A DNA stretch of 64,000 bases, taken from assembly GCA_045656005.1 (NCBI GenBank), contig JAZOQG010000003.1, positions 1 to 64,000 on the forward strand, given 5' to 3'. Positions 34,681-42,721 of the stretch are shown here, piece after piece (the first letter of the stretch is position 1; each line of letters opens with the position of its first letter). The notes under the pieces were generated by a model, which did not search any database, was not told where the DNA came from, and saw nothing but the letters and a program-made list of their open reading frames with translations. The translations under genes and the position numbers were made by a program. The stretch comes from JAZNQN01 sp045656005 (GTDB lineage Bacteria > Bacillota > Clostridia > UMGS1883 > UMGS1540).

Positions 34681-34709
34681 ATTATACAGCTTTTTCTTTA
34701 CTTTTTCAA
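34681..34709 (-). promoter_or_regulatory. Sigma-A promoter of glyA
   Basis: The minus strand has TTGAAA, a 17-bp spacer and consensus TATAAT, about 30 bp before the TTG start. Confidence 0.8.
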
Positions 34710-34746
34710 TAGTTTTTGATAAAATTAATTCATGAGAGGTGTTTTT

Positions 34747-35379
34747 ATGACAAATAAGGAAAAATACAAAAAAATTCAGGAGATTTTTGACGAAATTTAC
34801 AGTGATGCAGATTGTTCACTTGACTATAAAAATCCATTTCATTTACTTGTTGCGGTTCAGCTTGCCGCGCAGTGCACAGATGCGAGAGTAAATATGGTAA
34901 CACCAAAGCTATTTGAAATTTTACCCGACCCTAAGGCTTTTGCCGAAGCTGAGATTCCGCTTATTGAAGAGCTTATAAAATCAACGGGTTTTTATCACAA
35001 TAAAGCTAAAAATTTAAAGGCATGTGCAAAAAGGCTTCTGGAAGAATTTGATGGAGAGGTTCCTGATAATATGGACGACCTTTTAAGTCTTCCGGGAGTA
35101 GGGAGAAAAACTGCAAATCTTATTATGGGCGATGTTTTCCATAAAGGCGGAGTTGTGGTTGACACGCATTGCAAGAGAATAACGAAAAAGATTGGGTTTA
35201 CAAAAAATGATGACCCGACAAAGGTTGAATTTGATTTGATAAAAATAATTCCAAAGGAAAATCAGTCCCGTTTTTGCCATCAGATTGTGTGGCACGGGAG
35301 AGAAATATGTATTGCAAGAAGACCTAAATGCATGGAGTGTCCCATAAGGGAGTATTGCAAAGAGGGTATGAAGTTATAG
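34747..35379 (+). CDS. nth: Endonuclease III (base-excision DNA glycosylase/AP lyase)
   Basis: Nth removes oxidised pyrimidines from DNA and nicks the abasic site. It has 210 residues. The helix-hairpin-helix LLSLPGVGRKTANLIMGDVF contains the catalytic lysine, and VVDTHCKRI holds the catalytic aspartate. The C-terminal [4Fe-4S] loop C-x6-C-x2-C-x5-C is complete (CIARRPKCMECPIREYC). The start at 34747 has GAGAGG seven bases upstream; an in-frame ATG at 34732 overlaps that site and is rejected. It is a single-gene unit reading away from glyA. Confidence 0.96.
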   Translation: MTNKEKYKKIQEIFDEIYSDADCSLDYKNPFHLLVAVQLAAQCTDARVNMVTPKLFEILPDPKAFAEAEIPLIEELIKSTGFYHNKAKNLKACAKRLLEEFDGEVPDNMDDLLSLPGVGRKTANLIMGDVFHKGGVVVDTHCKRITKKIGFTKNDDPTKVEFDLIKIIPKENQSRFCHQIVWHGREICIARRPKCMECPIREYCKEGMKL

Positions 35380-35438
35380 TTTTTGTTGATATTTTAAAAA
35401 CATCTGCCTGCTTTACAAGAGAGGCGGTTGTTCTTTTG

Positions 35439-35741
35439 TTATTTAAGACTTTCAATTTTTTCGTTTATTTCAAATCCCATTTTTATGCCCGAAAGCAAAC
35501 CTATTTCAAAATATACTTCCTCGTATATTGATGTCTGCTCATCAAAAAATGTTAAAATTTTATCAAGTTCTTCAGAATTGTGGAATTTGTTTTTGAAAAA
35601 ATCTGTTATATTTTTATTTGCATCTCTAAGTCTTTGAGAATAAGAATGGGTGTCGGGTTTTACATAGCTTTCAACACCATATTTCAAAAAGGTTTGAATT
35701 GAGTATAAATCTGCACGTTTTAATAAGTTTTTAAAATCCAT
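35439..35741 (-). CDS. Hypothetical protein, 100 residues
   Basis: I do not recognise this family with confidence. It is a charged, mostly helical protein with no signal peptide, membrane helix, cysteine or catalytic motif. The middle (FFKNKFHNSEELDKILTFFD) looks like paired helices, and the C-terminal half contains IYEEVYFEIGLLSGIKMGFE. The gene has a good AAAGGT ribosome site and ordinary composition, which supports a real coding region. It stands alone between nth and repeat copy 3. It resembles short phage- or sporulation-associated helical proteins only in size. Confidence 0.6.
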   Translation of the reverse strand: MDFKNLLKRADLYSIQTFLKYGVESYVKPDTHSYSQRLRDANKNITDFFKNKFHNSEELDKILTFFDEQTSIYEEVYFEIGLLSGIKMGFEINEKIESLK

Positions 35742-35944
35742 AAATATCGTACCTTTCTTTCGCAGAGTATATTTTTATGACGATGTAAGTATATCATATA
35801 ATTTTTGAATTGTGTGGATTTATCTCAAATTGTGATATAAATTCTTTGGCAATGAAAGATTGATAAATATTTGTATCTCTACGAGGTGTGACTTTCGGCA
35901 GTCAAAAGAAAATTTTATAAAAACGTCAGTTTGTGCGATTATCG

Positions 35945-36183
35945 GGGGCGAAGAAAAAATAGTGCAGAACGGACAAACTGAACCAAGCGGAGCTTGGGTT
36001 AGCCGAAGGCGTACTAAAGTACGTCGAGAGGTGAAGTTTGTTCGTAGCATAAAGCAATTAAAATAAAAACATTCGCCAGAAAGCGAATGTTTTCTTTAAA
36101 TGGAAATTATCAAATAGAAATGCACATATATTAGGTCATGTATTAGTATTTGCTTTATGCGGTCTGTACATTTTTTAAAGCCC
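35945..36183 (-). repeat. Three-way-junction repeat, copy 3 (downstream of the YwlG-like gene)
   Basis: This copy has the same layout as copies 1 and 2, with diverged sequence. On the minus strand AAAAAATGTACAGACC leads to GCATAAAGCAA, a core containing hairpin AAACATTCGC...GCGAATGTTT (36067-36095), the complementary TTGCTTTATGC, then the palindromic arm and TTCTGCACTATTTTTTC. The inner stem is 11 bp (36047-36057 with 36150-36160). The palindromic arm is longer here and contains two extra hairpins, ACCAAGC/GCTTGGGT and CGTACT/AGTACG. The stop codon of the YwlG-like gene lies inside the outer arm. The remaining gap, 35742-35944, shows no gene. Confidence 0.75.
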
Positions 36184-36714
36184 ATAATATGCCCTGCTGC
36201 CGCCTATATATTTAGGTCTTGTTTTTGCAAAGGTTGTATGTGCCTGACCGATTTTATTTATGGAAAGACGAAGGGGAACTGCAACATGACGAAGGTGCAT
36301 GCCTATAAAAGTATCGCCAATGTCAATACCTGCGTGTGCTTTTACAAATTCAACAACTACAGGGTCTTTAAATTTTTTGTAAGCACTTGTTCCTGCAGAG
36401 CCACCTGCTTTAGGTTGAGGAATAACAGAAACTATTTCAAGGCCATATCTTTCTGCGGCCTCTCTTTCAATTACAATTGCACGGTTTAAATGCTCACAGC
36501 ATCCTACTGCAAGATATATTCCGCTTTCTCCGATTGCACTAAGAGCACCATCTATCACTTCGTCACCAAGCTCAAACACCGAGCCTTTGCCTATTTTATT
36601 TCCGGCTATTTCGCTTGTGGAACAACCCATTATGAGTATTTCCCCGCTTTTTATACCGGATTCTTTTATAAGTTCATTGAGTGCAAATTTTACTTCATTT
36701 TGTATATTGTTCAT
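36175..36714 (-). CDS. YwlG/TIGR01440-family protein (DUF436)
   Basis: This conserved cytosolic protein has 179 residues and no assigned biochemical role. Family landmarks are GEILIMGCSTSEIAGNKIGK near residue 24, AVGCCEHLNRAIVIEREAAE near residue 68 and TFIGMHLRHVAVPLR near residue 140. In Bacillus the homologue ywlG lies next to glyA, and here glyA is 2 kb away. A good AAAGGA site lies nine bases before the ATG. The stop codon is embedded in the outer arm of repeat copy 3. The family assignment is from pattern memory and is fairly firm. Confidence 0.85.
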   Translation of the reverse strand: MNNIQNEVKFALNELIKESGIKSGEILIMGCSTSEIAGNKIGKGSVFELGDEVIDGALSAIGESGIYLAVGCCEHLNRAIVIEREAAERYGLEIVSVIPQPKAGGSAGTSAYKKFKDPVVVEFVKAHAGIDIGDTFIGMHLRHVAVPLRLSINKIGQAHTTFAKTRPKYIGGSRAYYGL

Positions 36715-36763
36715 TTTTCAGCAGTCCTTTTTGTTTTCATTTTATCACTTTGAGATAACTGTG

Positions 36764-38311
36764 TCAAGTGGTAGGTATAAGCAGTCTGGTGCCGGGTGAC
36801 AAAGGAGTTGTTCGTGACACGGAATTAAGTGTGGAAATTTTTTCAATACTTGTTCTATATTTTTTGGCAACACTCCAGAGTGTATCCTCAGGCTGTACAA
36901 AATAAATAATTATTGATGATGAAGGCTCTTTTTCACATTCTGAAATATTTATTTCATCTATTACGCTTACATTTTCACTACATATAATTTTGACAGATGC
37001 ATTCATGTTTGCTCTTATATTAATTGTGTGTTCATCAGGAAGAGTGTAGCTTAAGCTTTCGCTGTGAATATGGCAGTCAACCATAAAATCTGTGCACGAG
37101 TCGATGTTTACGGAGTGGGTAAAGGGAACTGTGTCCTTAAAACTGCACACAGGAATTTCAGGGTCTCCCGTAAGATACAAAACAGAAAGTTTTAAAATGC
37201 CCTCAAGTCTTATCAGGTTATCTTCGTGAATAACTTTTTCGATATATGGTTTTGAGGAAATGTTGCAAATTCTTGAAACGCTGGGATAACCTTCGGGAAC
37301 AGAAATGTCTCCTTTTGCAGAAATCTGCGGATTTGCCATCTTTTCAATTCTGTCAATTTTAAGCAGTTTCCGGCTTACAGAAATGTCGCAATCAGGACTA
37401 TAGCAGTCGCTTAAAACGGTTGCGGTTTGTTCGCCTGTTATATTTAAAGACGCACACATCTTAATTTCTACACCGATTGCACATATGCCGTTCTCGTCTT
37501 CATCCGTCTCATAATATGTGCTGAAGATATTAAAGTCTATGTCCGCATCCATGTCCTCTGCGGCACCGGGTGCATCTAAAACTTCGGTAAAAGGAATTTC
37601 GTGTTCCATAAATTGAATTTGCATATCGCTTTGGCTTACATATAGAGTGCTTACAGAGCAAATTCCTTTTAAAACACACTTGTCGGAAAGAAGTTTTGCA
37701 TTATATTCTGTAACAGTCGGAGAAATTTTTAAAATATCTGCAGCATTTTTTCCTGCAGGAAAATCAAGTCTGTCGGAAACTATAATCTCATAGTCCTCGT
37801 CAAGCTGTCCGCAAAATGCCTTGATGTCACTCGTTAATGTTTCAACAGGGGTATCACCTTCTGCTCCGCAGATAAACTCCGCCATGCCGCTTTTGCTTGC
37901 TTTGATTTCGGTGTGAACTGTGGCTTTTACTCCTATTTTACGGCTGTTTATAAGGCTATAGTCAATGGAAGAAACATCCGCGATGGAGTGGATTTTCATT
38001 TCAGGCATTACGCCTTGCGCCTGGCATACATCGGTGAAGCTCGCAGTAGTGATTATGCTTTTGGCAGGCGAGTTGCTCATTTGAGGGTCGGGGGTATAAA
38101 TCACAGTAATCAGGACTTCTCCTCTTAAAATTACTTTATCTCCGCCTACTTCTTTTTCTTTTATGTGGGCTGTGGCATCAAGCTGAAGAATTTCGGCAAT
38201 GTCAGGATGCTCCCCGGGCAGAATGATATCGGCTTCCGCTAAAACTTCCGAGCCGCAACCTATAATAACTTCATCAAATTTTATGCCGTCTTTTTTTGCT
38301 TCTATGTTCAT
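36764..38311 (-). CDS. SipL-like spore coat morphogenetic protein (SPOCS repeats + LysM)
   Basis: This soluble protein of about 515 residues has three DUF3794/SPOCS-type beta modules, for example VIIGCGSEVLAEADIILPGE at the start and the VILRGEVLITVIYT and LEGILKLSVLYLTGDPEIPV strands. A C-terminal LysM domain, VQPEDTLWSVAKKYRTSIEK, follows near residues 468-513. This matches SipL of Clostridioides difficile, which binds SpoIVA through its LysM domain and anchors the coat to the forespore. The start at 38311 follows GGGAGGA by six bases. A CATATAAAT element (38342-38350, minus) with an upstream ATA-rich box could be a sigma-E promoter, but the match is weak. Confidence 0.85.
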   Translation of the reverse strand: MNIEAKKDGIKFDEVIIGCGSEVLAEADIILPGEHPDIAEILQLDATAHIKEKEVGGDKVILRGEVLITVIYTPDPQMSNSPAKSIITTASFTDVCQAQGVMPEMKIHSIADVSSIDYSLINSRKIGVKATVHTEIKASKSGMAEFICGAEGDTPVETLTSDIKAFCGQLDEDYEIIVSDRLDFPAGKNAADILKISPTVTEYNAKLLSDKCVLKGICSVSTLYVSQSDMQIQFMEHEIPFTEVLDAPGAAEDMDADIDFNIFSTYYETDEDENGICAIGVEIKMCASLNITGEQTATVLSDCYSPDCDISVSRKLLKIDRIEKMANPQISAKGDISVPEGYPSVSRICNISSKPYIEKVIHEDNLIRLEGILKLSVLYLTGDPEIPVCSFKDTVPFTHSVNIDSCTDFMVDCHIHSESLSYTLPDEHTINIRANMNASVKIICSENVSVIDEINISECEKEPSSSIIIYFVQPEDTLWSVAKKYRTSIEKISTLNSVSRTTPLSPGTRLLIPTT

Positions 38312-38381
38312 AGATAGTCCTCCCATAAAATGTTCTATAAAATTTATATGAAAGGGTTTTCTTTTATAGTACAACTTTTTC

Positions 38382-38410
38382 TTGTTTATTTTGGAAACTT
38401 GCGTTATACT
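38382..38410 (+). promoter_or_regulatory. Promoter of the DUF4830-rluB-like operon
   Basis: TTGTTT, a 17-bp spacer and TATACT, about 45 bp before the ATG at 38458. Confidence 0.6.
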
Positions 38411-38457
38411 ATAATAAAGTGCTGAATATTTTATAATACCATGGGAGGTGTTATAAA

Positions 38458-38856
38458 ATGAAGAAAATCATCATTGTTGTTTGTGTGATTTTGATTCTTT
38501 TGATGACAATGGGAAATGCCGGAAATAATGAAAAAACAGATTATATCAAACAGTTTGGCTGGGTTATTGATGAAAAAAGTGAGGTTTGTGAGGAAGTTTT
38601 GATACCAAATCCTTTGAGTGACGTTTATGAGAAATATAATGAGCTTCAGAAAAAACTGGGATTTGACTTATCAGAATACTGCGGAAAAAAAGCAGAAAGA
38701 TATACATATAAGGTTTTAAATCACAAAAGCGGGAGCGGGGTTTTTGCAAACGTTATTATATATAAAGGAAAAATAATCGGTGCAGACATTATGTCAAGAG
38801 CTATTGACGGATTTATGCATGAAATAAACAGAAAGGAATTTTTAAATGCGTCTTGA
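38458..38856 (+). CDS. DUF4830-like membrane-anchored protein
   Basis: This is a 132-residue protein with an N-terminal hydrophobic segment (IIIVVCVILILLMTMGNAG), either a signal peptide or a membrane anchor. The exterior domain has the pattern IKQFGWVIDEKSEV, YNELQKKLGFDLSEYCGKKA, RYTYKVLNH and VIIYKGKIIGADIMSRAIDG, which I associate with DUF4830. Function unknown. Its 3' end overlaps the pseudouridine synthase gene by 11 bases, so the two are cotranscribed and probably translationally coupled. A GGGAGG ribosome site precedes it. Confidence 0.75.
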   Translation: MKKIIIVVCVILILLMTMGNAGNNEKTDYIKQFGWVIDEKSEVCEEVLIPNPLSDVYEKYNELQKKLGFDLSEYCGKKAERYTYKVLNHKSGSGVFANVIIYKGKIIGADIMSRAIDGFMHEINRKEFLNAS

Positions 38857-39547
38857 TAAATATGCGGCTTATGCCGCAAAGAGCAGAAAAGAGATAAAAA
38901 AGCTTATAACAGGCGGCAAAGTAAGTGTTAACGGAAAGATAATAAAAGATGCAGGCTATAACGTAAAGGAAGATGACATTGTATTGGTTGACGGTGTACC
39001 TTTTAAATACAGGGAGTTTATTTATCTTCTTATGAATAAGCCTGAGGGAGTGGTAAGTGCAACTTATGACCCTAGGCAAAAAACTGTTATTGACTTACTT
39101 TCCGAAGAAGACAAACGTTTTGAGCCTTTTCCTGTCGGAAGGCTTGATATCGACACTACGGGAATGCTTATCCTGACAAATGACGGAAAAATAGCGCATG
39201 CACTCCTGTCGCCTTCAAAAAAGGTTCCGAAAAAATATGTGGCAGAAGTTGATGGTGATATAACTGATACGGACATTAAAGAATTTGAAAAAGGCATTTT
39301 ACTTGATGACGGATACAAAACACTACCTGCAGTTTTAAAGCCTTTAAGCGAGAGAGTTGCTGAGGTTACAATTTCAGAAGGAAAATTTCATCAGGTTAAA
39401 AGAATGTTTGCTCATTGCAAAAAGCATGTTTTAAATCTTCGCAGAGTGGAATTTGCATCTCTTAAGATGGATGAGAGTTTAAAAGAGGGCGAGTACAGGC
39501 ATCTGACAGATGAAGAATTAGCGGTTTTATATAACATTATGCAATAG
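38846..39547 (+). CDS. rRNA pseudouridine synthase (RsuA/RluB family)
   Basis: This enzyme isomerises a specific uridine in rRNA to pseudouridine. It has 233 residues. An N-terminal S4 RNA-binding domain (MRLDKYAAYAAKSRKEIKKL onward) is followed by the catalytic domain with FPVGRLDIDTTGMLILTNDG, where the first aspartate is the nucleophile, and the family end motif FHQVKRMFAH. Length and motifs fit RsuA (16S position 516) slightly better than RluB, but I cannot separate them. It overlaps the upstream gene by 11 bases. Confidence 0.9.
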   Translation: MRLDKYAAYAAKSRKEIKKLITGGKVSVNGKIIKDAGYNVKEDDIVLVDGVPFKYREFIYLLMNKPEGVVSATYDPRQKTVIDLLSEEDKRFEPFPVGRLDIDTTGMLILTNDGKIAHALLSPSKKVPKKYVAEVDGDITDTDIKEFEKGILLDDGYKTLPAVLKPLSERVAEVTISEGKFHQVKRMFAHCKKHVLNLRRVEFASLKMDESLKEGEYRHLTDEELAVLYNIMQ

Positions 39548-39669
39548 TGCTAAAGAAATCCCGATTTTTTTGTGTGTTTCGCGTATTTTCAAAGCTGAAA
39601 AAATGTGTTAAACTATAGTATGTGATTAAAAAGGGTGCCTTTGCGGCACAAATTAGGAGGATATTTTAA

Positions 39670-40779
39670 ATGGCAAGCTTAAGCTTAAAAGGAATTTACA
39701 AAAGATACTCTGGCGGAGTTACCGCTGTAAGTGATTTTAACCTTGAAATCGAAGACAAAGAATTTATAATATTCGTTGGTCCTTCCGGTTGTGGTAAATC
39801 AACAACACTTCGTATGATTGCAGGTCTTGAAGAAATTTCGGAAGGTGAACTTTACATCGACGACAAACTCGTAAACGACATGGCTCCAAAGGACAGAGAT
39901 ATTGCGATGGTTTTCCAGAACTACGCTCTCTATCCTCACATGACAGTTTTCGAAAACATGGCATTCGGACTTAAACTTCGTAAAACTCCAAAGGATGAAA
40001 TTAAGAGAAGAGTTGAAGAAGCAGCTAAAATTTTGGATATCGACCACCTTCTTGACAGAAAGCCAAAGGCTCTCTCCGGTGGTCAGCGTCAGAGGGTTGC
40101 GCTCGGTCGTGCAATCGTTCGTGAACCTAAGGTATTCCTTATGGACGAACCTTTATCAAACCTCGATGCTAAACTTCGTGTACAGATGAGAACAGAAATC
40201 GGTAAGCTTCACAAAAAGCTCCAGACAACATTCATCTACGTAACACACGACCAGACAGAGGCTTTGACAATGGCTTCGCGTATCGTTGTTATGAAAGACG
40301 GTATCATTCAGCAGGTTGCAGCTCCTCAGGAACTTTATGATAATCCTTCAAACGTATTCGTTGCAGGCTTTATCGGTTCACCTCAGATGAACTTCATCGA
40401 TGCTGACATCGTTGAAGAAGACGGCAAAATCAACCTTGTATTCGGAACTCAGAAGGTTACACTTCCTGAAGGCAAGGCTGCAAAACTTGACAAGGCTTAC
40501 ATCGGTCAGAAAGTTATACTCGGTATTCGTCCTGAAGACCTTTATGATGACGAGGCTTATATCGCAGCAGCTCCTGATTGTGTAATTGATGCAGAAGTAA
40601 CAATTACTGAAATGATGGGTGCTGAAACATATCTTTACATGGATGTTGAGGGTAAACAGTGCGTTGCAAGAGTTAACCCAAGAACAACAACAAAAGCAGG
40701 CGACAAGATTAAGCTCGCATTTGATGGTAATAAAATCCACATCTTTGACAAAGATACTGAATACGCAGTACTTAACTAA
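39670..40779 (+). CDS. ugpC: Sugar ABC transporter ATPase (UgpC/MsmX type)
   Basis: This cytoplasmic ATPase subunit of carbohydrate importers has 369 residues. Walker A is GPSGCGKST near residue 37, the Q-loop VFQNYALYPHM, the ABC signature LSGGQRQRVALGRAI and Walker B VFLMDEPLSNLDA. The H-loop TH lies in YVTHDQTEAL. The C-terminal OB-type regulatory domain (residues about 240-369) is typical of MsmX/UgpC. Multitask ATPases of this type serve several permease pairs, and this one is a good candidate to energise the Lpl-type permeases at 14930-16866. It stands alone, with AGGAGG nine bases before the ATG, and is followed by repeat copy 2, whose core includes a terminator. Confidence 0.93.
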   Translation: MASLSLKGIYKRYSGGVTAVSDFNLEIEDKEFIIFVGPSGCGKSTTLRMIAGLEEISEGELYIDDKLVNDMAPKDRDIAMVFQNYALYPHMTVFENMAFGLKLRKTPKDEIKRRVEEAAKILDIDHLLDRKPKALSGGQRQRVALGRAIVREPKVFLMDEPLSNLDAKLRVQMRTEIGKLHKKLQTTFIYVTHDQTEALTMASRIVVMKDGIIQQVAAPQELYDNPSNVFVAGFIGSPQMNFIDADIVEEDGKINLVFGTQKVTLPEGKAAKLDKAYIGQKVILGIRPEDLYDDEAYIAAAPDCVIDAEVTITEMMGAETYLYMDVEGKQCVARVNPRTTTKAGDKIKLAFDGNKIHIFDKDTEYAVLN

Positions 40780-40793
40780 CATTAAAATCAAGC

Positions 40794-41003
40794 GGAAATG
40801 TAAAAAAGTCCAGACCGCAAAAAGCAAAATAAATTTATTAATTTTATTTGCGCATGATATTATTTATAGTGTATAGTGAAAACATCCGCATCAGCGGATG
40901 TTTTTCTTTTATATGCTTTTTGCTACGAACAAACTTCAACATCGCAGTATCTATATACAGCTTCGTTTCAGTTTGTCCGTTCTGAAACATTTTTCCTATT
41001 CCC
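40794..41003 (+). repeat. Three-way-junction repeat, copy 2 (downstream of ugpC)
   Basis: The plus-strand order is AAAAAAGTCCAGACC, stem GCAAAAAGC (40817-40825), a variable core, stem GCTTTTTGC (40915-40923), the palindromic arm GAACAAACTTC...GTTTGTCCG, then TTCTGAAACATTTTTCC and ATTCCC. The palindromic arm is nearly identical over about 75 bp to copy 1 in inverted orientation, whereas the core is unrelated. The core contains hairpin AAAACATCCGC...GCGGATGTTTTT (40879-40904), a bidirectional terminator for ugpC and the convergent phosphatase gene, whose stop lies six bases beyond the element. Confidence 0.8.
40879..40909 (+). terminator. Terminator hairpin in the core of repeat copy 2
   Basis: AAAACATCCGC-atca-GCGGATGTTTTTCTTTT, with a 7-bp GC-containing stem extended by A-T pairs. 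Because of its symmetric A/T flanks it can serve both convergent genes. Confidence 0.8.
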
Positions 41004-41008
41004 TTTGT

Positions 41009-41464
41009 TTATATGATACTCTTCATATATTCCAAAAGTGCAGTACATCCCTTCAGTACATCGTTATAAGTATCATCAAAATTTCCCGTGTACCATGGGT
41101 CTGCGATATTTCCGCCATCGGCAAAGTCGAGAAGGAGGGAAATTTTATCTTCTGCACTTTTTCCCAAAATGGAGTGCATATTTCGAAGGTTTGCGTTGTC
41201 CATACCGATAAAAAAGTCGTATTTATCGGCATCTGAAGGCATTAATTTTTCAGAATATTTTCCTTTGCAGGAAATTCCGACTTCGGCAAGTTTTCTCGCT
41301 GTGCCGCGGTGTACGGGATTTCCTATTTCTTCATAGCTTGTGGCTGAGGATTTTATCAGGAATTTGTCACCAAGTCCTGCCTTTTCCACCATATCACGAA
41401 AAACAAATTCAGCCATAGTAGAACGGCATATATTTCCGTGACACACGAACATTATTTTAATCAT
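41009..41464 (-). CDS. Low-molecular-weight protein tyrosine phosphatase
   Basis: This cytosolic phosphatase of about 151 residues has the active-site loop CxxxxxR as FVCHGNICRSTMAEFVF near residue 7 and the C-terminal catalytic acid in ADPWYTGNFDD. The start at 41464 has GGGTGA six bases upstream; a longer frame to 41515 lacks a site. Bacterial homologues act on tyrosine kinases controlling polysaccharide export or on low-molecular phosphorylated proteins. No kinase or polysaccharide genes are nearby. The gene is convergent with ugpC and ends at repeat copy 2. Confidence 0.93.
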   Translation of the reverse strand: MIKIMFVCHGNICRSTMAEFVFRDMVEKAGLGDKFLIKSSATSYEEIGNPVHRGTARKLAEVGISCKGKYSEKLMPSDADKYDFFIGMDNANLRNMHSILGKSAEDKISLLLDFADGGNIADPWYTGNFDDTYNDVLKGCTALLEYMKSII

Positions 41465-41570
41465 TTTTATCACCCAAATTATTATATCGCAATATAAAGT
41501 ATTTGTAAATACCATAAAAGAAACAAACCCATATTTTTTATATATTTTTTAACATTATTTGGTTTTTTAC

Positions 41571-41599
41571 TTGAAAACTAATTGGGAATATGCTATGAT
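41571..41599 (+). promoter_or_regulatory. Sigma-A promoter of the FliB-like gene
   Basis: TTGAAA, a 17-bp spacer and TATGAT. The predicted transcription start near 41606 lies 27 bases before the proposed ATT start codon at 41633. Confidence 0.7.
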
Positions 41600-41632
41600 T
41601 TACATTGTACTTTTTATTGGGAGTGACAAAAA

Positions 41633-42547
41633 ATTTGTATTTTAGTACCAAATTATTATAAAAAATTTAAGTGTATTGCAGACAAATGCAATCACAGCTG
41701 TTGCATAGGTTGGGAAATTGACATTGACGAGAAAAGCATGTGCCGATATAAAAGCCTTGATGGAGAAAATGGGAATTGGGTGAGAGATAAAATTTCAAAA
41801 GACGAAGTTCCTCATTTTATTCTTTACGAAAAGGAGAGGTGTCCTTTTTTAAATGACGATGGACTTTGTGACATGATTTTAAGGCTTGGTGAAAATGCTC
41901 TTTGCAACATCTGTGCCGACCATCCGAGGTTTCGTAATTTTTATTCTTCTTTTACGGAAATGGGAATAGGAATTTGCTGCGAAGAGGCGGCAAGAGTGAT
42001 TTTAAATTCAGATGAGCCTTTTTCGCTGGAAGTTTTTAAAGGGGACGAAAATATAGAGATTGATGAAGAGGAAGAATATTATTTAAACCTTCGTGAACAG
42101 ATTTTTGACATTCTCTGCGAGAAAAATATAAGCATTTTACAGAGATTTGAGTTACTTTCAGAAAAATTCGGCTTTAAATTTTCAGATTTTTCTCTTTATG
42201 AGCTTTGCGAAAAATATATTTCTCTTGAAAGACTTTGTGGAGATTGGGGAGATATACTTAAAAAAGCAAAAAAACATGTTTTTAATTTTAAAATATTTGA
42301 AAAGGAAGAATTTCAAAAGCCGTTTGAAAATTTAGCGTGCTACTTTGTTTTCAGACATTTTTGTGATGCAATGTGGGACGGAGAGATAAAGACGAGAGTA
42401 AAATTTATTCTTGCTGGCTGTTTTATGATTGGAGCTTTATGTTCCGCCTTGGGAGAAGATATAGAAGAAATTGCACGCATGTATTCTTCTGAAATTGAGT
42501 ATTCAGAGGAAAATACTGCGGAGCTTATAGATTTTTTGGGGGACTAA
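41633..42547 (+). CDS. FliB-like protein (flagellin lysine-N-methylase family), probable ATT start
   Basis: This protein of about 304 residues is rich in cysteines at the N terminus: CIADKCNHSCCIGWE, then CPFLNDDGLCDM, ALCNICADHPRF and IGICCEEAARV. That is the pattern of the FliB/YkgJ-like group, where the cysteines probably bind a metal cluster. FliB methylates flagellin lysines, but no flagellar genes are in the window, so the target is unknown. An ATG-only reading would begin at 41738 and lose the first cysteine block. The frame is open upstream to 41627. An ATT at 41633, nine bases after GGGAG, gives an N terminus of CILVPNYYKKFKCIADKC, which fits the family. The rare start is inferred. 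Confidence 0.8.
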   Translation: MCILVPNYYKKFKCIADKCNHSCCIGWEIDIDEKSMCRYKSLDGENGNWVRDKISKDEVPHFILYEKERCPFLNDDGLCDMILRLGENALCNICADHPRFRNFYSSFTEMGIGICCEEAARVILNSDEPFSLEVFKGDENIEIDEEEEYYLNLREQIFDILCEKNISILQRFELLSEKFGFKFSDFSLYELCEKYISLERLCGDWGDILKKAKKHVFNFKIFEKEEFQKPFENLACYFVFRHFCDAMWDGEIKTRVKFILAGCFMIGALCSALGEDIEEIARMYSSEIEYSEENTAELIDFLGD

Positions 42548-42548
42548 G

Positions 42549-42719
42549 ATGGAAACAAAATATTACACACTTACAAAAATAGAAGGGGAATATGCTTATC
42601 TTACCGACAAGGAAAGCGGAAACGAGGTTTTTATTGCCCTGGCGCTTTTGCCTGAGGGCGCGGACATAGGAACTAATTTAAAATATGAAATGATGGAATA
42701 CACAATAGAGGGAGAGTAA
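42549..42719 (+). CDS. Small hypothetical protein, 56 residues
   Basis: A short gene lies between the FliB-like and EamA genes, one base after the former's stop codon and two bases before the latter's ATG. The sequence begins METKYYTLTKIEGEYAYLTD and looks like one small beta-barrel (IEGEYAYLTD...EVFIALALLPEG). It resembles DUF3006-type mini-proteins in pattern, though I cannot assign it. The tight packing and the GGGGGA ribosome site support translation within the same operon. Confidence 0.7.
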   Translation: METKYYTLTKIEGEYAYLTDKESGNEVFIALALLPEGADIGTNLKYEMMEYTIEGE

Positions 42720-42721
42720 AA

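Noticed and set aside
35820..36066. Short open frames on both strands across repeat copy 3
   Set aside because: They follow the repeat's stems, have no ribosome sites, and share no coding conservation with copies 1 and 2.
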